Positions 1 to 13,489 of a stretch of DNA of 64,000 bases are shown in pieces (positions within the stretch are counted from its first letter, which is position 1; each line of letters starts with the position of its first letter). The notes below the pieces were generated by a model that was given only the letters and a program-made list of their open reading frames with translations, was not told where the DNA came from and made no database searches. Origin of the DNA: Batkoa obscura (lineage: Eukaryota; Entomophthoromycota; Entomophthoromycetes; Entomophthorales; Batkoaceae); NCBI GenBank assembly GCA_030770535.1, contig JASVEC010000002.1, positions 868,001 through 932,000 of the forward strand. Reading direction: 5' to 3'. The translations under genes and the position numbers were made by a program.

Positions 1-3000
1 CTTGATCTTCAACAATGATAGCCACTTCTGAATCCCTAAAACCAAGCATAGAACGATCATTGATATTAGCTGAACCGCAAATAACTACACGATCATCCAC
101 AATCATTAATTTAGAATGAATATAAACCAATTCAGTTACATATTGAGAAGCTGCCTCATGGTTTTCTGCTTCAATAGGCTTATTGCCTTCCGCTTCTAAC
201 GGTGTATTGCTATGACTTTCTTCTGGCTTGTTGATATTTAATTTCAATTTCATTTCTTTTAACTTTATTTCAGTTTTATTCGAATGATCTATTCCAGCTG
301 GTATAACTGTAGTTGGTTCATTTTTGTTTAAATTCAAATTGTTTCTCTTTTCAACATAGGAAGGCAAGTCTTCCTTTTCTTCCATTTCCAACGCTTCACT
401 ATTGTTCTCCTGATCTTTACTATAGCTACGCTTATTCTTATCTTTCTTTTTACCTTTTGTTTTGGGCTGAGCTACCCTACTCTCAGACTCTTCTTCATCA
501 GAGGATCTGGAATCTGCATCAACGCCTTTAAAAGCATCCAAGATGTTCTTAAATGAACTTTCATTTCTTTTGATACTTTGTTGCAAATGTTTGGGAAGTG
601 GGCTTTTAACATTACCCTGACTATTACTTCTAGTTTTTGGTAAATCAAAGTACCCTTCCGCCTGCTTCTCTGCTGGCGAATTAACGGTAAACCTATCATA
701 AACTGCAGGAGTTTGATTCCCTTCCTCGTCTGTCTCAACGTCTGGTTTATATTGATGAGATTGTGGTATAAAATCATAGTTTCTAAGGCCATGGAAGTGA
801 ACGTATTTTGTTGGCTCAATGCCTTCTTTACGTAATTGCCCCATCACTGATTCATCCCCTCGACATATCGATTGGTATTGCCATTGCATTACTAACCGAA
901 TTGTATTTGCACTAGCTTCATGTACGTCACTTTGAAAAGCTGGCATCAGTGGCATTATAATTATCACTTTAAATGGAGAATTTTCTTTATGTGCTTTGAT
1001 GATTCTTTTTACTAAGGCCTATTAAAGTGAATAAATAAATAAATAAATAAATAAATAAATATAGTAAACTTACTTTAGCAATTTGATTTTTAACCGAATA
1101 ATTACTTTCCCCTTTAGCAGCAGAGACAAAAAATTGATTTTCAATATAAATAAAATGTTTGGCAGCTGCAATGTTTTGTATATAAGCAGTATAAATAGAA
1201 TTCTCCAATTCGATACCAGAAGACCACTCAGCACTAGATCTTAATACCTGTACCCTACAGCTACCTTTTAGACTTTCCTCATCATAATCCTTGGAAAACT
1301 CAGCTTGTGGTAAAAGGTAAGGTACTTTAAGTTTTTGTTTTGCTTTAGAAGTCTTTATGAAATTCCAACGTTCAATAAAATGTCTAGCAACATCTCTAGC
1401 CCCTACACCAGTTAACGAAAGATGGATATCATGCCATGGCATTCTACCATGTTTCATACGGTCAATTAATTCTTTATTATAATCTTCTACATTTTCGAAA
1501 TCTCTAATTCGCGCATTGGAATAATCCTGACCAGGAAAAATAATATCATTACCATCTGATAATGGGTTATAATCTGCTACACGATGCGAATTATCATCAT
1601 ATCTACCAAAACAAAGATCCAAACCGCCAACAAACGCCAACTTGTTATCTATGATACAAATTTTCTCATGATGTGCCCAAAACCAGGTACCATTGGCTTG
1701 TACACGATCTGGGTGACGCAACACCTTAATCCGTGGATGCAATTTCTTCAATGTTTGCTTGGTATGTGCCGAATTATTAGGAAGAGAAACAGCAATCTCT
1801 TTGTAAACGATGACAAATATATCAACACCCTGTAAAGCTTTCTTTTTCAATAAACGATCTAACCGAAAGGAAGGATATTGTGAAGGCGGTCTTCTTAAAT
1901 ATAGTTCTGGACTAAGCCACCAATCAGCAATATAAATGGTATCTTTAGCATGTAAAATAGCTTCAGAAACATCATAAAAATAACCAGCTGCATCTACATA
2001 CCATTTCAAATTACAATTTTCTCTTATTGGAGCAAAGGAGTTGTAGCGATGTTCTTTTGTCCACATAGATTTTTTAATAGCTAAATTGATATGAGTACTC
2101 CAATGTTTGATGTCATTATAGGATTCCCCTTTTAAATCAATCTGTCTGTTGTGATCTATAATACTGATCTTACGATGATTTAAGGGATTCATAGACTCAA
2201 AAGATGATAAGTTTAAGCTTGTAAATTGATTGAAAAGGTATACATCAATAGGGGAGGTATCATACACTGATTTACACATAGCGATATAAGAATCTCTTAC
2301 AATAACCCATCTAGAAGACCATCTATGAAACATAATAGGAAAGCATCCCTTATTTGTTTTTGTGTTTCTTAAACTTAAAAACCCTTCTTTCCCTTTCCAA
2401 CCCATCAGCTTTTTAAATGAGCATCCACTCATTTCCAAAAACTCAAATAATTCCTTAACCATCTGCATATTCAATAGCTTACACGCTGATTTTAAATAGG
2501 CTTCTAATGCTTTTCTGCGCTCCAAGGACAACTGTGCCGAATGTTCTACATTTCTTGAAAATGCTCTTTGAAATGTATACGAAAAAATTGACGGAAAGCT
2601 GGGGATTGCCTTCACTTTCCCTTGAAATTTGCGCTTGTGCATATTCGCTCTCAGCTCTAAAAAATCAATTAAGCGTCGATAGATCACCCATCGAATAGGT
2701 CCATATTGTAGTTCAATACGAAATATATGACCATTGTCTTTAACACCATCCCCATCCATATCGGCAGAGGAATCCGTGATCTCAAGCTAAAAGTCAATAA
2801 ATACAATGGTTTTCTTTTCATATTAGGGTTATAACTCAAAACTTACCTTTAGAGCTTCAAGTATAATAGCTGGGGGCTCTCTTCCATGATCATAGTTGAA
2901 ATGATAAGAAGGGATAGCTAAAGCACTAGTCAAAAGAGGAAAGATGCTTTGTTCTGAGATGTAGTTTTTCTTTTTCTGTCTTAAGACAGAGTTGGCTAAC

Positions 3001-3418
3001 CTGATGTTAAATACCGCTTTCTTTAGTTTTTTAGTACCTTCTCTCTCTAATCCTAAATTATTATCATGTGGTATCATAGCAGTATTAGAGTTGATTGTTA
3101 CTGCATTGCTTTTTGTGTTCTGGGTCGAGGCAGTTTCTTTGACGATACTATCCCCATCTAGATCCTGGTTTTTTGGTTCTTTCATAAAACTATTTTCGTT
3201 TACCTCTCCTTCATTTAATGATATTTCTCCATTAATATCTTCTTTTATTGGTGACTTTATACTAGGTTCCATAGAGCTCTAAGAATATGGAGGGTATAAT
3301 TATAAATTTAAAGTTGCATATAAAGGATACTACTTACCAAGTAAATGTTAGGGGGGTATTGCGTTGGATTTAATGGTGAGACAGGAATTGTTGCGTCTTC
3401 AGGTTCATTATGCGTCAT
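1..3418 (-). CDS. Phospholipase D with PX and PH domains (Spo14/PLD1 type), 3' end outside window
   Basis: Hydrolyses phosphatidylcholine to phosphatidic acid and choline at membranes. Four exons are read: 3418-3338, 3278-2847, 2786-1074 and 1018-1, with three short introns opening GTAAG. The start gives [16 protein letters not shown]. After an unstructured, acidic N-terminus (~170 residues), a PX domain begins near residue 180 ([20 protein letters not shown]), followed by a PH-like region. The first catalytic HKD motif is [17 protein letters not shown] at about residue 540. The second, [10 protein letters not shown] followed by [10 protein letters not shown], is near residue 1045, close to the window edge. 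The order PX-PH-HKD-HKD is that of yeast Spo14 and animal PLD1. Between the HKD halves is an unusually long, charged, low-complexity loop (roughly 200 residues, lysine- and glutamate-rich). The intron at 1019-1073 carries an (AAAT)n microsatellite. The gene leaves the window at its C-terminus, so it is partial here only because of the cut. Confidence 0.95.
1029..1063. repeat. (AAAT)n microsatellite inside a PLD intron
   Basis: About eight copies of a 4-nt unit (aaat) lie inside the intron at 1019-1073. Length polymorphism here would change intron size without changing the protein. Confidence 0.9.
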
Positions 3419-4294
3419 TGAAGATTAATAAGTAAATTTGGTAAGCAAGTGAGATTAAGCTAATCAGCAAAAAAAAGCAAATAGTTAAAGAAGAGTAAAA
3501 CTCATTTATTAATGGAAATTTTGTTCTTATCCTCTTTTTTTAGCAAGCCATTATGTTTGAGATATAGTTTTTAATTTATTGTTAGGCTTAAAATTCTGAT
3601 CTTAGACTTTTTTGGGAATTTTTAGCTAATAAAGTGATTTTTATGCGTTGAGTTTCTGGAAGTTAGCTCACTATGAGCTAAGATTAAATTTCCTAGGTTC
3701 TTTTTTTTTGCTCTAGGCATGTGTTCTTTATTCTTAGAAATTAATATTCACCCTATATGAAAGTCTAAAATTGGGTAGTGTTATTATAATAGTAAAAATA
3801 CAATTTATATAATAACTATATTAATATCTATATTTTTATTTTTCGAAACTTTCACTATCAAAAAATCAAAGCACCTCTATAAAAAATCACTATAATACCA
3901 AGCTCGAGTATTATTCAAACCTCTAATCATTCTTAAATTTAATACTATCAAACTTTTAGATCAATAAATCAATAAAGCTGTTGATAAATTGTGATAAAAT
4001 TAGGTAAACTATTATTATAAATTTAATTTTTTATCTCACATTTGTAAGATATTGGTGATTAATGATTGTTTTTTTGAAAGAATAGTAAGAACTAATGGCT
4101 GGCTTGAGCTTGATGTTACTGTTGTTGTTACTGTTACAGTAATAGAAAGCATAAAAATTGTTGAGATTATAAATTCTATTGATCTCAGTTTTTTTACATA
4201 TGACCTAAAGCTTTAAATTGAAACAATCTAAATGTTTGATTCACTTATATTTTGAATAAAAAAATAAATCAAAAATAAATAAACACAAACTATA

Positions 4295-4393
4295 TGGGGC
4301 TGTTTCTTTTGGTTTCATTATTTTTCCATTTTTTAAGCACTATTTAAGTGGAAAGGTTATAGTAAAATTCTTAAACAAAAAAATACATCCCCA
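4295..4393 (+). mobile_element. TGGGG MITE, copy 1
   Basis: This is a 99-bp non-coding element that starts TGGGGCTGT, ends ACATCCCCA and is flanked by TA on both sides. Inside, the left half reads TTTCATTATTTTTCCATTTT and the right half TAAGTGGAAAGG, so the middle folds back on itself around an AGCACT core. It is the first of 20 copies in the window and is paired, in opposite orientation, with copy 2 only 72 bp away. Confidence 0.9.
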
Positions 4394-4465
4394 TATTCTA
4401 AAAAATAGTGTTATCCCTTAAGATAGTTTAGTTCTATTAATTTAGATTTTAGTTAAGTTATTATA

Positions 4466-4566
4466 TGGGGATGTATTTTTTTGCTTAATAATTTTACTAA
4501 CAATTTTTCCGCTCGAATAGTGCTTAAAAAATGGAAAAAGTTATGAAACCAAAAAAAACAGCCCCA
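4466..4566 (-). mobile_element. TGGGG MITE, copy 2 (inverted partner of copy 1)
   Basis: Starts TGGGGATGTATTTTT and ends CAGCCCCA with TA flanks. Orientation is opposite to copy 1, so the pair (4295-4566) could form a long hairpin with a 72-bp loop. Confidence 0.9.
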
Positions 4567-4930
4567 TATATAAGTTTTAAATATGTTTATAAACGGCCAT
4601 TACATAAAATCATAGTTATATTCAAATAATTTAAAATTAAATCGCCGAATATTTGTTAAATAGTGAAGTTTAAAGTTTAAAGTATAACTTTATTTTTAAA
4701 TGTCAATGTTCTGAAGACTTTCAGCTTAGTTTTGTTTATTTTATCTCACAATGATATAAAACATTTGAGAAATAAAATACTTAAGGACAATAGGAGTAAT
4801 ATTTATTAAAACAAAACAAAATTTAGTACAAAATAAAATTATTAAAGAACTTTTATTATGCCAGAAACCAAAAAATTGAAAATCGTTTTTATTTTTTATT
4901 ATCAATGTAACTCCTAATAACTTTTAATAA

Positions 4931-5030
4931 TGGGAGTGTTTTTTTTGACTTCATTATTTTTTCCATTTTTAAGCGCTATTTAAGCGGAAAGTTTGTTAGT
5001 AAAACTTTTAAACAAAAAAATACAGCCCCA
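4931..5030 (+). mobile_element. TGGGG MITE, copy 3
   Basis: Same family (TGGGAGTGTTTTTTTTGAC at the left, CAGCCCCA at the right), with a central AAGCGCTATTTAAGCGG fold. The flanking TA is eroded, which suggests an older insertion than copies 1 and 2. Confidence 0.85.
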
Positions 5031-5924
5031 ATGCTCATTATGTTTTAATTTGGATATTTTGGTTTAATTATAAACTCAGCTGTATCAGCTAACATTCTAA
5101 AATGTAGTGAAAATATCATAAAAAGTATATAGCATTTTCAACCCATCATTGTATCTCATAAAAAAATCTAAACAAACTGATCGAAAAAATTCGATAATAA
5201 TTTTAGACAAAAGTGAACAGAAGTGAGGAAAATCGTGAACTTCAGTTATTGTATCCTGTACTTTGCTCTTTTTTCCAAAAGACTTTATCAGAACTCCATC
5301 AATTTGTCTAGATTTTTTCACAAGACAACCGTGATTAGTTAAGTATTGTATTAGCTTTAATTTGTTATAAGCAATTTTCATTTTTTAATGCTTTAGTAAA
5401 ATGCTCACAAAATCAAATAATTTAGTAAAAGCGAGACTTCTTAGAACTTAAACTAATCATTTTTAAATATGAGATTCGAATGTTAATTAAAAAACTATAA
5501 TTCTCATACAATAGATGACAATATAATAGTATTAATATTGTAAACTTGTTTCTATTTTTTCTATCAAGTAGCCTTTTTACATTTTAATAATCCACTTAGT
5601 CATATTTAAACTGCTAACTGTAGCCTCTTTTAAATAGGAAAAGCAATAGTGACAAATCAAGATATAATTGGATTTAGCAATCAAAAAAAGGTGAGGTGGT
5701 CCATGAATAAAACACGAAACGCCCATTTTATTGGTTAAAGTCGAGATGAAACATTCTAAATGGCAAGCAATGATTAGCTAATTTGAATCACGAGGAAAAA
5801 GAAATGCAATAGATTCAACCGATTGGCTTTAATCTTTCTGGAAGCTTCGATAGCAGTAGCTAAAAAACAAATATAAAAAGCAATTTTATAACTTAACAAC
5901 CTTCAAGTTTTATTTAAGTAAAAA

Positions 5925-7272
5925 ATGAGAGCTTATAATTATATATTAACCAGTTTAGCTATATCCGCAATTAGCGGTAAGGTATACTTTGAAGAGACAT
6001 TCGATGGGGAGCTCGGAAAAGAATGGGTCAATTCAGAAGCTAAGAAAGATCTCGGAAAGTTTGTAGTAAGCCCAGGTCAATTTTATGCTGATGAAAAGGC
6101 TAGCCGTGGTTTACAAACCTCAGAAGACGCCAGATTTTATGCTATCTCTGCTCCTCTTAAAGAAACTATCGATAACAAAGATAAAGACCTCGTTATTCAA
6201 TTCTCTGTCAAATTTGAACAAGATATTGATTGTGGTGGAGGTTATATTAAGGTACGTTGCTAATTTTTTTTATTTTTTTTAACTAAGATGTTTTAGCTTG
6301 CTCCAAAATTTGATCCTAAGAAATTAGATGGAGAAACCCCCTATAATGTCATGTTCGGAGTAAGTTTGTTCCGTTTGATTATATTAAACTTTATTAATTG
6401 TAAATTTATAGCCTGATGTATGTGGCTCTGACCGTAAAGTCCATGCCATCCTTAACTACAAAGGGGAAAACAAACTTACCAAGCGCTACGTAAGTGTACC
6501 AAGTGACCTTTTAACCCATCAATACACCTTTGCCATTCATCCAGATAAAACTTATGAGATTTTAGTCGACAACGAGCAAAAGGTGAACGGAACCTTACTC
6601 GAAGATTGGGATTTATTACCACCAAAAGAAATTGAAGACCCAGAAGATAAAAAACCTGAAGATTGGGTTGAGGAACCAACAATCGATGATCCTGAAGATA
6701 AAAAACCTGAAGATTGGGTTGATGGACCAGAAACTATCCCAGATTCAGAAGCTGTTAAGCCAGAGGATTGGAATGATGAGGATGACGGTGAATGGGAACG
6801 CCCTTCCATCCCAAATCCAGAATATAAAGGAGAATTTAAACCAAAAACAATCCCTAACCCAGAGTACAAAGGAGAATGGGCCCCTAAGAAGATTCCTAAT
6901 CCAGAATATAAGGAAGATGATACCATTGGTCAATATACTTCAGAGTATATTGCTTTTGATTTATGGCAAGTTAAATCTGGAACCATCTTTGATAACATCT
7001 TAATCACAGATGACTTGGAGTATGCCAAAAAGTTTTCAGAGAAACATTACGTTGCTCACAAAGAAGCTGAAGAAAAGGCACTTGAAGTTGAAGAAAAGAG
7101 AAAGGCTGCCGAACAAGAAAAACTTGATAAAGAAAAGGAAGAAGAAGAAAAAGCTAAGAAAGTAACTGATGAAGCCGAAGCTAAAGCTGAAGAAGAAGAA
7201 GAGAAGGAAAAAGAAAAGGAGTCTGAAGAAGATTTAGATTTGGATTTGGAAGATGAAAAGGATGAGCTTTAA
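5925..7272 (+). CDS. Calreticulin (ER lectin chaperone, KDEL-ending)
   Basis: Calcium-binding lectin chaperone of the ER lumen that holds monoglucosylated glycoproteins. Exons 5925-6251, 6297-6359 and 6412-7272 join into a 416-residue protein. A short hydrophobic N-terminus (MRAYNYILTSLAISAISG) looks like a signal peptide. The globular lectin domain has the two cysteines expected to form the conserved disulfide (IDCGGGYIK and DVCGSDRK). The P-arm has three type-A repeats (PEDKKPEDW) and three type-B repeats (IPNPEYKGE). The tail is a long Glu/Lys-rich low-affinity calcium region ending in KDEL. Calnexin shares the repeats but carries a transmembrane helix; none is present here, and the KDEL signal settles the call. 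The gene is convergent with the Cbp3 gene downstream (341 bp between stops). Confidence 0.96.
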
Positions 7273-7612
7273 GCTGTTTGAAGTTTTACTATTTTTTAAA
7301 TTAAAAAATAGATCATAAAAATCTATAAATAAAATACCAGTATCTAATTTATATTTACTTTTTATTATAATTTTATTAATTTTCAATATATGATAAATAA
7401 ATACTAAACACCAATAAGAGGCAAAAAAACACAAACAGTAATGAACTATAATAACAAAAAATAATAGTTAGATATAAATAATGAATAAAAGATAACGGGA
7501 TTCAAATAATAATGATGAATAGCAATTAAAAAAAGGGCTTCTATCAACTACTTTATTAAAGCGATAACACATGTAAATAGTATAGTAGTTCTATATATCA
7601 TTTTTGTTTAAA

Positions 7613-8478
7613 TCATAATTCAGCAGTAGGCCTTTGAAACTCTACAATACCATTATAAATATATTTGGACTCTATGTTCTCAAGGTGTAAAAGTTGACTT
7701 CGAACATAGCGAACCATATAAGCTATTTGTTTTTCTTTAATTGAGCCTTCACAAGTGGTGAAAAAATTTCTATTTAAAAAGTTAAACTAAAATGTGTGAA
7801 AAAAAGTTTAGGATTACCTCCAAAGTGCAGCTGCAAGCACAAGGTCTGATTTACACATACCCTCGTCATAAGCTAAGTTAGATCCACGGAAAGACTGAAT
7901 CATTTCCTTTACTGTTTTAACTACTATTCTTTCTGATTTGATCTAGATATGAAGTTACATTAAAAACTATTGATATTGATTCAATTAATAATTTACTCCA
8001 TAATCCCTAATCTTATGCTCTACGCCATTAAAAAACCTATTGACTAACATCTGGTTGGTAGCTCTACCATTAGGTTCTGCACGAATCCTAACCATAACCA
8101 TCCATAAATGTAATTGAGTGATAGAAAACCAAGTTTGAAAGTTATCAGGAAGTCCACAAACTATAAAGGTTAAAATCCCATTACTATTGTTATTAAATAA
8201 AAATAATATATTCCTTTACCTTCCACAAAGAACTCTTTGTTATCATCCAACATTTCTTCACATGAAGTATAAATCCCTTGTACCTGTCGAGTTAATACTA
8301 CTTGAGGGATCTTGTGTAGGTTTAATTTAACAACTAGCTTTTCATACCATGTTTTTGGGTTCTCAAAACCAATGATGGGGTGTTCCTCCTTTTTAGCAGT
8401 CAAGAGGGAAGTATTATGAAACGCTCTTGTTGAAACTACCATTGTAGTTACTGGTTTTATACTTGGGGTTAATGCCAT
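7613..8478 (-). CDS. Ubiquinol-cytochrome c chaperone (Cbp3/UQCC1 family)
   Basis: Mitochondrial assembly factor that, in yeast, binds newly made cytochrome b at the ribosome tunnel for complex III assembly. Exons 8478-8220, 8160-7997, 7942-7818 and 7769-7613 add to 705 nt (234 residues), in frame throughout. The first ~30 residues are basic and hydroxylated (STRAFHNTSLLTAKKEE), as in a mitochondrial presequence. The family core follows: QTWFSITQLHLWMVMVRIR, then LVNRFFNGVEHKIRDYGI, then SFRGSNLAYDEGM, then LAAALWRNFF. Most of this gene is split into exons too short to stand out as open frames. It lies tandem to, and downstream of, the USP7 gene on the same strand. Confidence 0.9.
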
Positions 8479-8849
8479 GAGAAGACACTGTTTTTGATAC
8501 TATTAGTTTATGAATTTTTTACTTTTTATCTTTGCTTACTTTGGATGTGGGCTTGTTGATTAAATTCGATTTCATTTTTTAAATTTAAATAAACAAGTAT
8601 TTTTTTTTTGAAAAATTATGAAGACTGTTTTTGATTTTTAACTATTAAGGTTTTTTTTCGCTTGAAAATGATTGGCTTTTGGTTTTATGCAAGTATGATT
8701 TTCGATGAATAAAAATGGGAAATTTTACGATTTTATTTAAATATCTTTCCAAGCAATAATATAACATTTCTAACTTATAACAAAATTTTGTTTCATATAA
8801 TAATAGCAACAAATAGTTTCATATTCATAATTTTTATTCAAAATATAAA

Positions 8850-11800
8850 TTAATTGAAAATTTTAATAGCTTTTTCTCCAAACCTTTGGAACCTAGAACT
8901 TTTATCCAAATGGTCCAACCCAAGTTGGTGTTCTAAATTGAATTCAATTCCTTGCCATTCTTCATCTAATAAAATTGAAACAATAATTAATATTTATCGT
9001 CCTTATTAAATAGTTAAATAAACTAATTACCACTTTCAATATAACTAGATTGTAAACTATATAAGCTATCTCCTACGACTGATGCTAACTTATATTTAGA
9101 AAATTCTTTTTCAGATACTCCTAATCGATTACTTAATCGTACTTTAAAGTCTTCAAATGGCTCATCCTAAACAATTATTGAGAACTAAACAATCTAAATA
9201 AGACAAACTCATTTACCTTCGATTTTTTAATTAGGAAAGGAGTACCATGGGTGCGAATTTCTTCTTTAGAAAAGTGAAATACAGGCACCAAAACATCTGA
9301 TTCTTGGGTCTTACTATTTTCTGGTGTTATAGTCTAATAAAAAACATAAGTATACATCCAACAAAGCCAAGACTTTAGTTTACTTCTGCATAAATCACTG
9401 CATGCTTACTAAGCTCTGAAACTAAAAGGTCCTCCTCAACAAAACCAGCAAACCTTGCTTGGTCCGCTTCATAGCATTGTATATTTTCCACTTTAATATT
9501 GACCTCTTCAAGTTTCTCATAAAGCAATTCTAATACTTCTTTCATGCTTCCATCTTTTGGTACCAAAAGATCAAATGTGGTCTCATCTTTAATGCTATCA
9601 CCTAAATAGATAACCTGTACATTTCTTTTAGATTCCAATTCAACTATAGTAACTTCAAGTAGTTCATAGTATACTATACATGGTTGATTATACATATAAT
9701 TATAGCGTAATATATTTTCTAACAGAGTTTGTGGAGCATAAGATACTGGGGTAGATAAAAGGCTGCGTGCACCATTTGGTGTATAAAGTCGAAGCTTAAG
9801 AGGATCTACTTTTAATTTACTAGCTAAAATACCAACAAACTGAGATATAACATTAGTAAAAAAATTGAATCATTAACATAATTAACTTACTTCTTCGTAA
9901 GTCAATTTTCTATTTAAACTTAAAATTATATCTGTTTTTGTATCTACTTGATTAACATTGGAAGTAACAGCTTTGTCTTTGAATGCAATTACTACTTGAT
10001 TGCTTAAATTTTCAAAGTAACCTAAAATTCCTCCATTTTCATTATCGCTTAATTTACTAAACAAGAATAAAGATAATGAATAAAATCATATAATAATAAT
10101 AATAATATACTTTTCAATTGCTTTTTGGAAACAAATGATATCCCCAGTAGTAATATCGGCATTAGCTAAAGTAAGATCTAAAGGAATTGGTTCTACATAA
10201 TTTTGTTTAACCTCCTAATAAATTAAATTGATTTAACAACATTATTAATTGTATATTATTAATTTACATCAAACAAATCTAATGGTGTATCGGTGGGGAA
10301 ATTCATATAGGTGTTTAAACAAGCAACAATCTCACTAAATGGAGTTGCTTTATTTGCATAAAATTTCCCAACATAACTAAACTTTTTAATATTATTCATA
10401 TATTTAATAAAGTAATCTACTTACCTTAAATTTTTTTCTTCGTGATCGTAGTATTTAACCATTACTAGAATAATTTGTTCATTTTCAACATCAGGAAACA
10501 CCTAGACAAAATTTTAAATAAATACATGACGAACCAAATTAATACTTACTGGATCTCTAGGGATGATGAAATTTGAAGTTTCAATATAAATTATTCCTGG
10601 TGAATATTCCCCAAAATATTTTTCTTTAAATTTCCCAACACCTACAAATTGGTATTTATACTTAATTGAAAAATAGGAATCAACTTACTTAATTCTTCAA
10701 CATGGTCTATCAAAGAAGCAACCCTAAAAGTCTGATTTTCTCTTAAAACAATTGACCATAAACGGAAAGTTCCTTCTTGAAGAACAGCAGTACCAGCAAT
10801 ATATTTTATAAGCTCATTTAAGCTAGATGCTTTGGGAAAAGATAAATTATAAAAGGAGGGTGGTATATTGTAACTATCTGGTGATTCTAAAATTCCAAAT
10901 CCGTGATGACTTCTAATTTCTTCATCTGTCAGCACCTAAACAATATTAACTAAACTATCCAATAATAACTAATAGGGTTTACTCTAAAATTAGCTTGAAG
11001 ACCAAGTTCAGTTCTCTTCTTAGTAGCTGCAATAGCTGCTGCCTTTTCTTTATCAATCCTTTCGACTATCAAAGTTTAAATATTTATATATATACAAATG
11101 TTATAATTAATTACGCAAGTGGTGAGGCACATCATCAATAGTAACCTCACTAAGTATCTCTTTTAACTTAGATTTACGAACATAAACTAACATATAAGCA
11201 TTGCTAAACTTTTTCAAAAGTCGGTGATTTGGTCTCATTCCAGGAGTTAATGTCATGCCTCCGGTATCTGACCCAAAACTTTCTTCAAATACTTCATTAT
11301 CTGTTGCAAAGGTGACTCTGTCATCATCAAATTTATACCTGGATAAATAAATAAATATTCATGTCAAAAATTTTATAATTAAAACATACCATTTGCCGCC
11401 TGGAGTTGGTTTAAGAAGAGCAAAATAATGGCCCCCATGTAGATCACCACTATGTACTAGCACGCCATGGAGTTGATATTCCCAGGATTCTGAACGATCT
11501 GCTTCTTCTGAAAGGAAATCACCTAAATCAATGGAATCTGGGAACTCATAACGGTCATTGATTTTAACCATCATATCACGCATAAAATCATAATCAAATC
11601 GTTTTAATTGAAGGTGTAAAACCGGAGGAAAGCTTTCAAATATAACTCCTTTTTTAGCATCTTGGAGCCCATAACCTTCTGCCATATATTTGTTTTCTCC
11701 TTCTAATACTTCTACCTCAACATAATTCTCAAATGATTCTCGTACGTTTTTGCACCCTTTTACATTCAATTGTATATCATAAAAATCTTCAGTTCTTGAA

Positions 11801-12935
11801 GATTCATATTTGACTTCTGTGCATGTAATATAGCTCTTCATTTTACCAACAAATAATCTTTGAATAGCTCCCTCCGCTGCTGTTTTTTTCATCTTACCCT
11901 CAAGATTATCTTGTAAAACTCTATTAAATTCTTGTACATCATGCTGCATAAATGAGTCCATCGTATCCCATCCAAAAGACTTGGTAAGCTCATTAGTACC
12001 AACTGATATAGATGAATTTTGCAATTGATAAAACACTCTTTGAAGTGCCAAAGCCACACTGTTATTTGGGTCATCGTTTTCGGTTGGTATTTTAAATACC
12101 GCTTTTCGAAAGTAGTTTGTAAAATAAAGAGACTGTAACAAAGAATTCATATAACAAGTAGCACCTTGATTCAATAACCCAACATATCCAGTAGCTTTCT
12201 TTGAATCGTAATTATTGTAGTTGCTCCAAAGATAACCTGTAGGATCCTTAACTACTCTCACGTAAAGCGCAATGACTAAACAATCGTTTTCCATAAGTGG
12301 TTTTGACTTTCCGTTCATCTTGGTATTTAAAGCTCTTTTATCAAATAACTTCCCATATCCCCAATCTGCTTCCTGCTTTGTAAAACGATGATGAGCCTCA
12401 TGTTTTGTATATACACTGTTGTCCTCTTTATTGGCTATAATTAATAAAAATTGGGCGCAAATAGACCATTGATCATCAGCGTCTTCCGGTGGTATTACTT
12501 CGGCAAATAAAGACATGGGTCCGATTCCTCCTTGATTACCATTAGGAAACAATAAGGCTCGCCTTTTGATGTTAGTTAATAAACCTTTTTATCAAATTAA
12601 ATTTATTCAATACCATTTAAGCCCCCCACATTCTACCTCTGGTCCCCCTATTTTAGTTGGTAATGCTGAAAAGTTATCAATAGTCCAGATCGTGTAGGCA
12701 GACTGAATCACATCATAACCTGACTGGGGTAGGTTTTTGTCAAAAAAATGCTCTAAATAAAGTTAATATTTTACATGGAACTAATTGGAATTTAACTACC
12801 ATCAAGCATAACTTGCTCTTGTTCCGGTTCAGGTATCAAAGAATTGAACTCTCTAGAGTTATCAGATATATCTGGTGAAGAGTCCTAAAGGTCTATTAAT
12901 ACTTATAGCTCAATATTCTTTTTAAATATTACCAT
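8850..12935 (-). CDS. Ubiquitin carboxyl-terminal hydrolase 7 (USP7/Ubp15) with MATH domain
   Basis: Deubiquitinating cysteine protease. The first exon is just the ATG (12935-12933). The following exons (12894-12800, one near 12752-12605, 12562-11390, 11338 onward) encode an acidic N-terminus. Next is a MATH/TRAF-like domain (YTIWTIDNFSALPTK ... GGLKWRALLFPNGNQGG). The peptidase C19 core has the catalytic Cys box GLLNQGATCYMNSLLQSLYF and the His box HSGDLHGGHYFALLKP. It continues with KFDDDRVTFAT and NAYMLVYVRKSKL, then C-terminal ubiquitin-like domains split over many exons. The C-terminus ends GEKAIKIFN, closely matching the activating tail of USP7. The large exon 12562-11390 holds nearly the whole catalytic domain. 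Exact borders of the 3' exons between about 11.1 and 8.85 kb were only partly traced. Confidence 0.95.
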
Positions 12936-13489
12936 TATTTATAACTATCTTTTTTAATTATCTAAAAAACTAAAGTTGGATTAAATAAGTTTTAGTACAA
13001 GTTTTGAACTGGTTGGTTATTAATAGCGTCATAAGCTGAAGTTAACTTTATCTCTATTGGTTAATTTAATTTTTTGTTCTAAGCTTTTCTTACTTACAGT
13101 TTTATTTAATTTGGTATATTGACTGTACAGAAATAAACTTTTATATGGCTATAACAAATTGTTATTTAACTATTATAGAAGTTAAAAAACAACTTACAGC
13201 TTGTTTTGATATTTTAGTATAGCTTGTAAAACTAAAAAATAACTTTGTACTTTGTGTTATGTTCAGTTAAACTATTTTATTACTGATTTTTATGATTAAT
13301 TTTAAACTTAGATATAATTTGTAAAATTATATAACAAATCAATGATAAAAAACAATAATAGAAAAACAGAATGATAACAGAAATAGAATGTAACCATAGT
13401 ATTTTATTGCTCAACTAGTTTCAGTAATTTGATACTTATCCAATTTTTCTGGATCTTTTAAAATTTTCTGTATTCGATTTTTTAATATT

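Larger units (their letters stand above)
3419..5924. other. Gene-poor spacer between PLD and calreticulin
   Basis: Roughly 2.5 kb of AT-rich DNA. It contains MITE copies 1-3 and one 94-codon minus-strand open frame (5097-5381), which has no recognisable family, no intron signal and no clear upstream elements. That frame could be an unidentified relic. Nothing else is supported. Confidence 0.6.

Noticed and set aside
472-819. 115-codon minus-strand frame
   Set aside because: It lies in another frame of the phospholipase D exon, where the PLD frame is continuous and carries the linker leading to the second HKD motif.
6552-6926. 124-codon minus-strand Ser/Gly-rich frame
   Set aside because: It is the antisense of the calreticulin proline-rich repeats.
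5925-7272. Calnexin as identity of the lectin chaperone
   Set aside because: No transmembrane helix follows the P-arm and the protein ends in KDEL, so calreticulin fits better.
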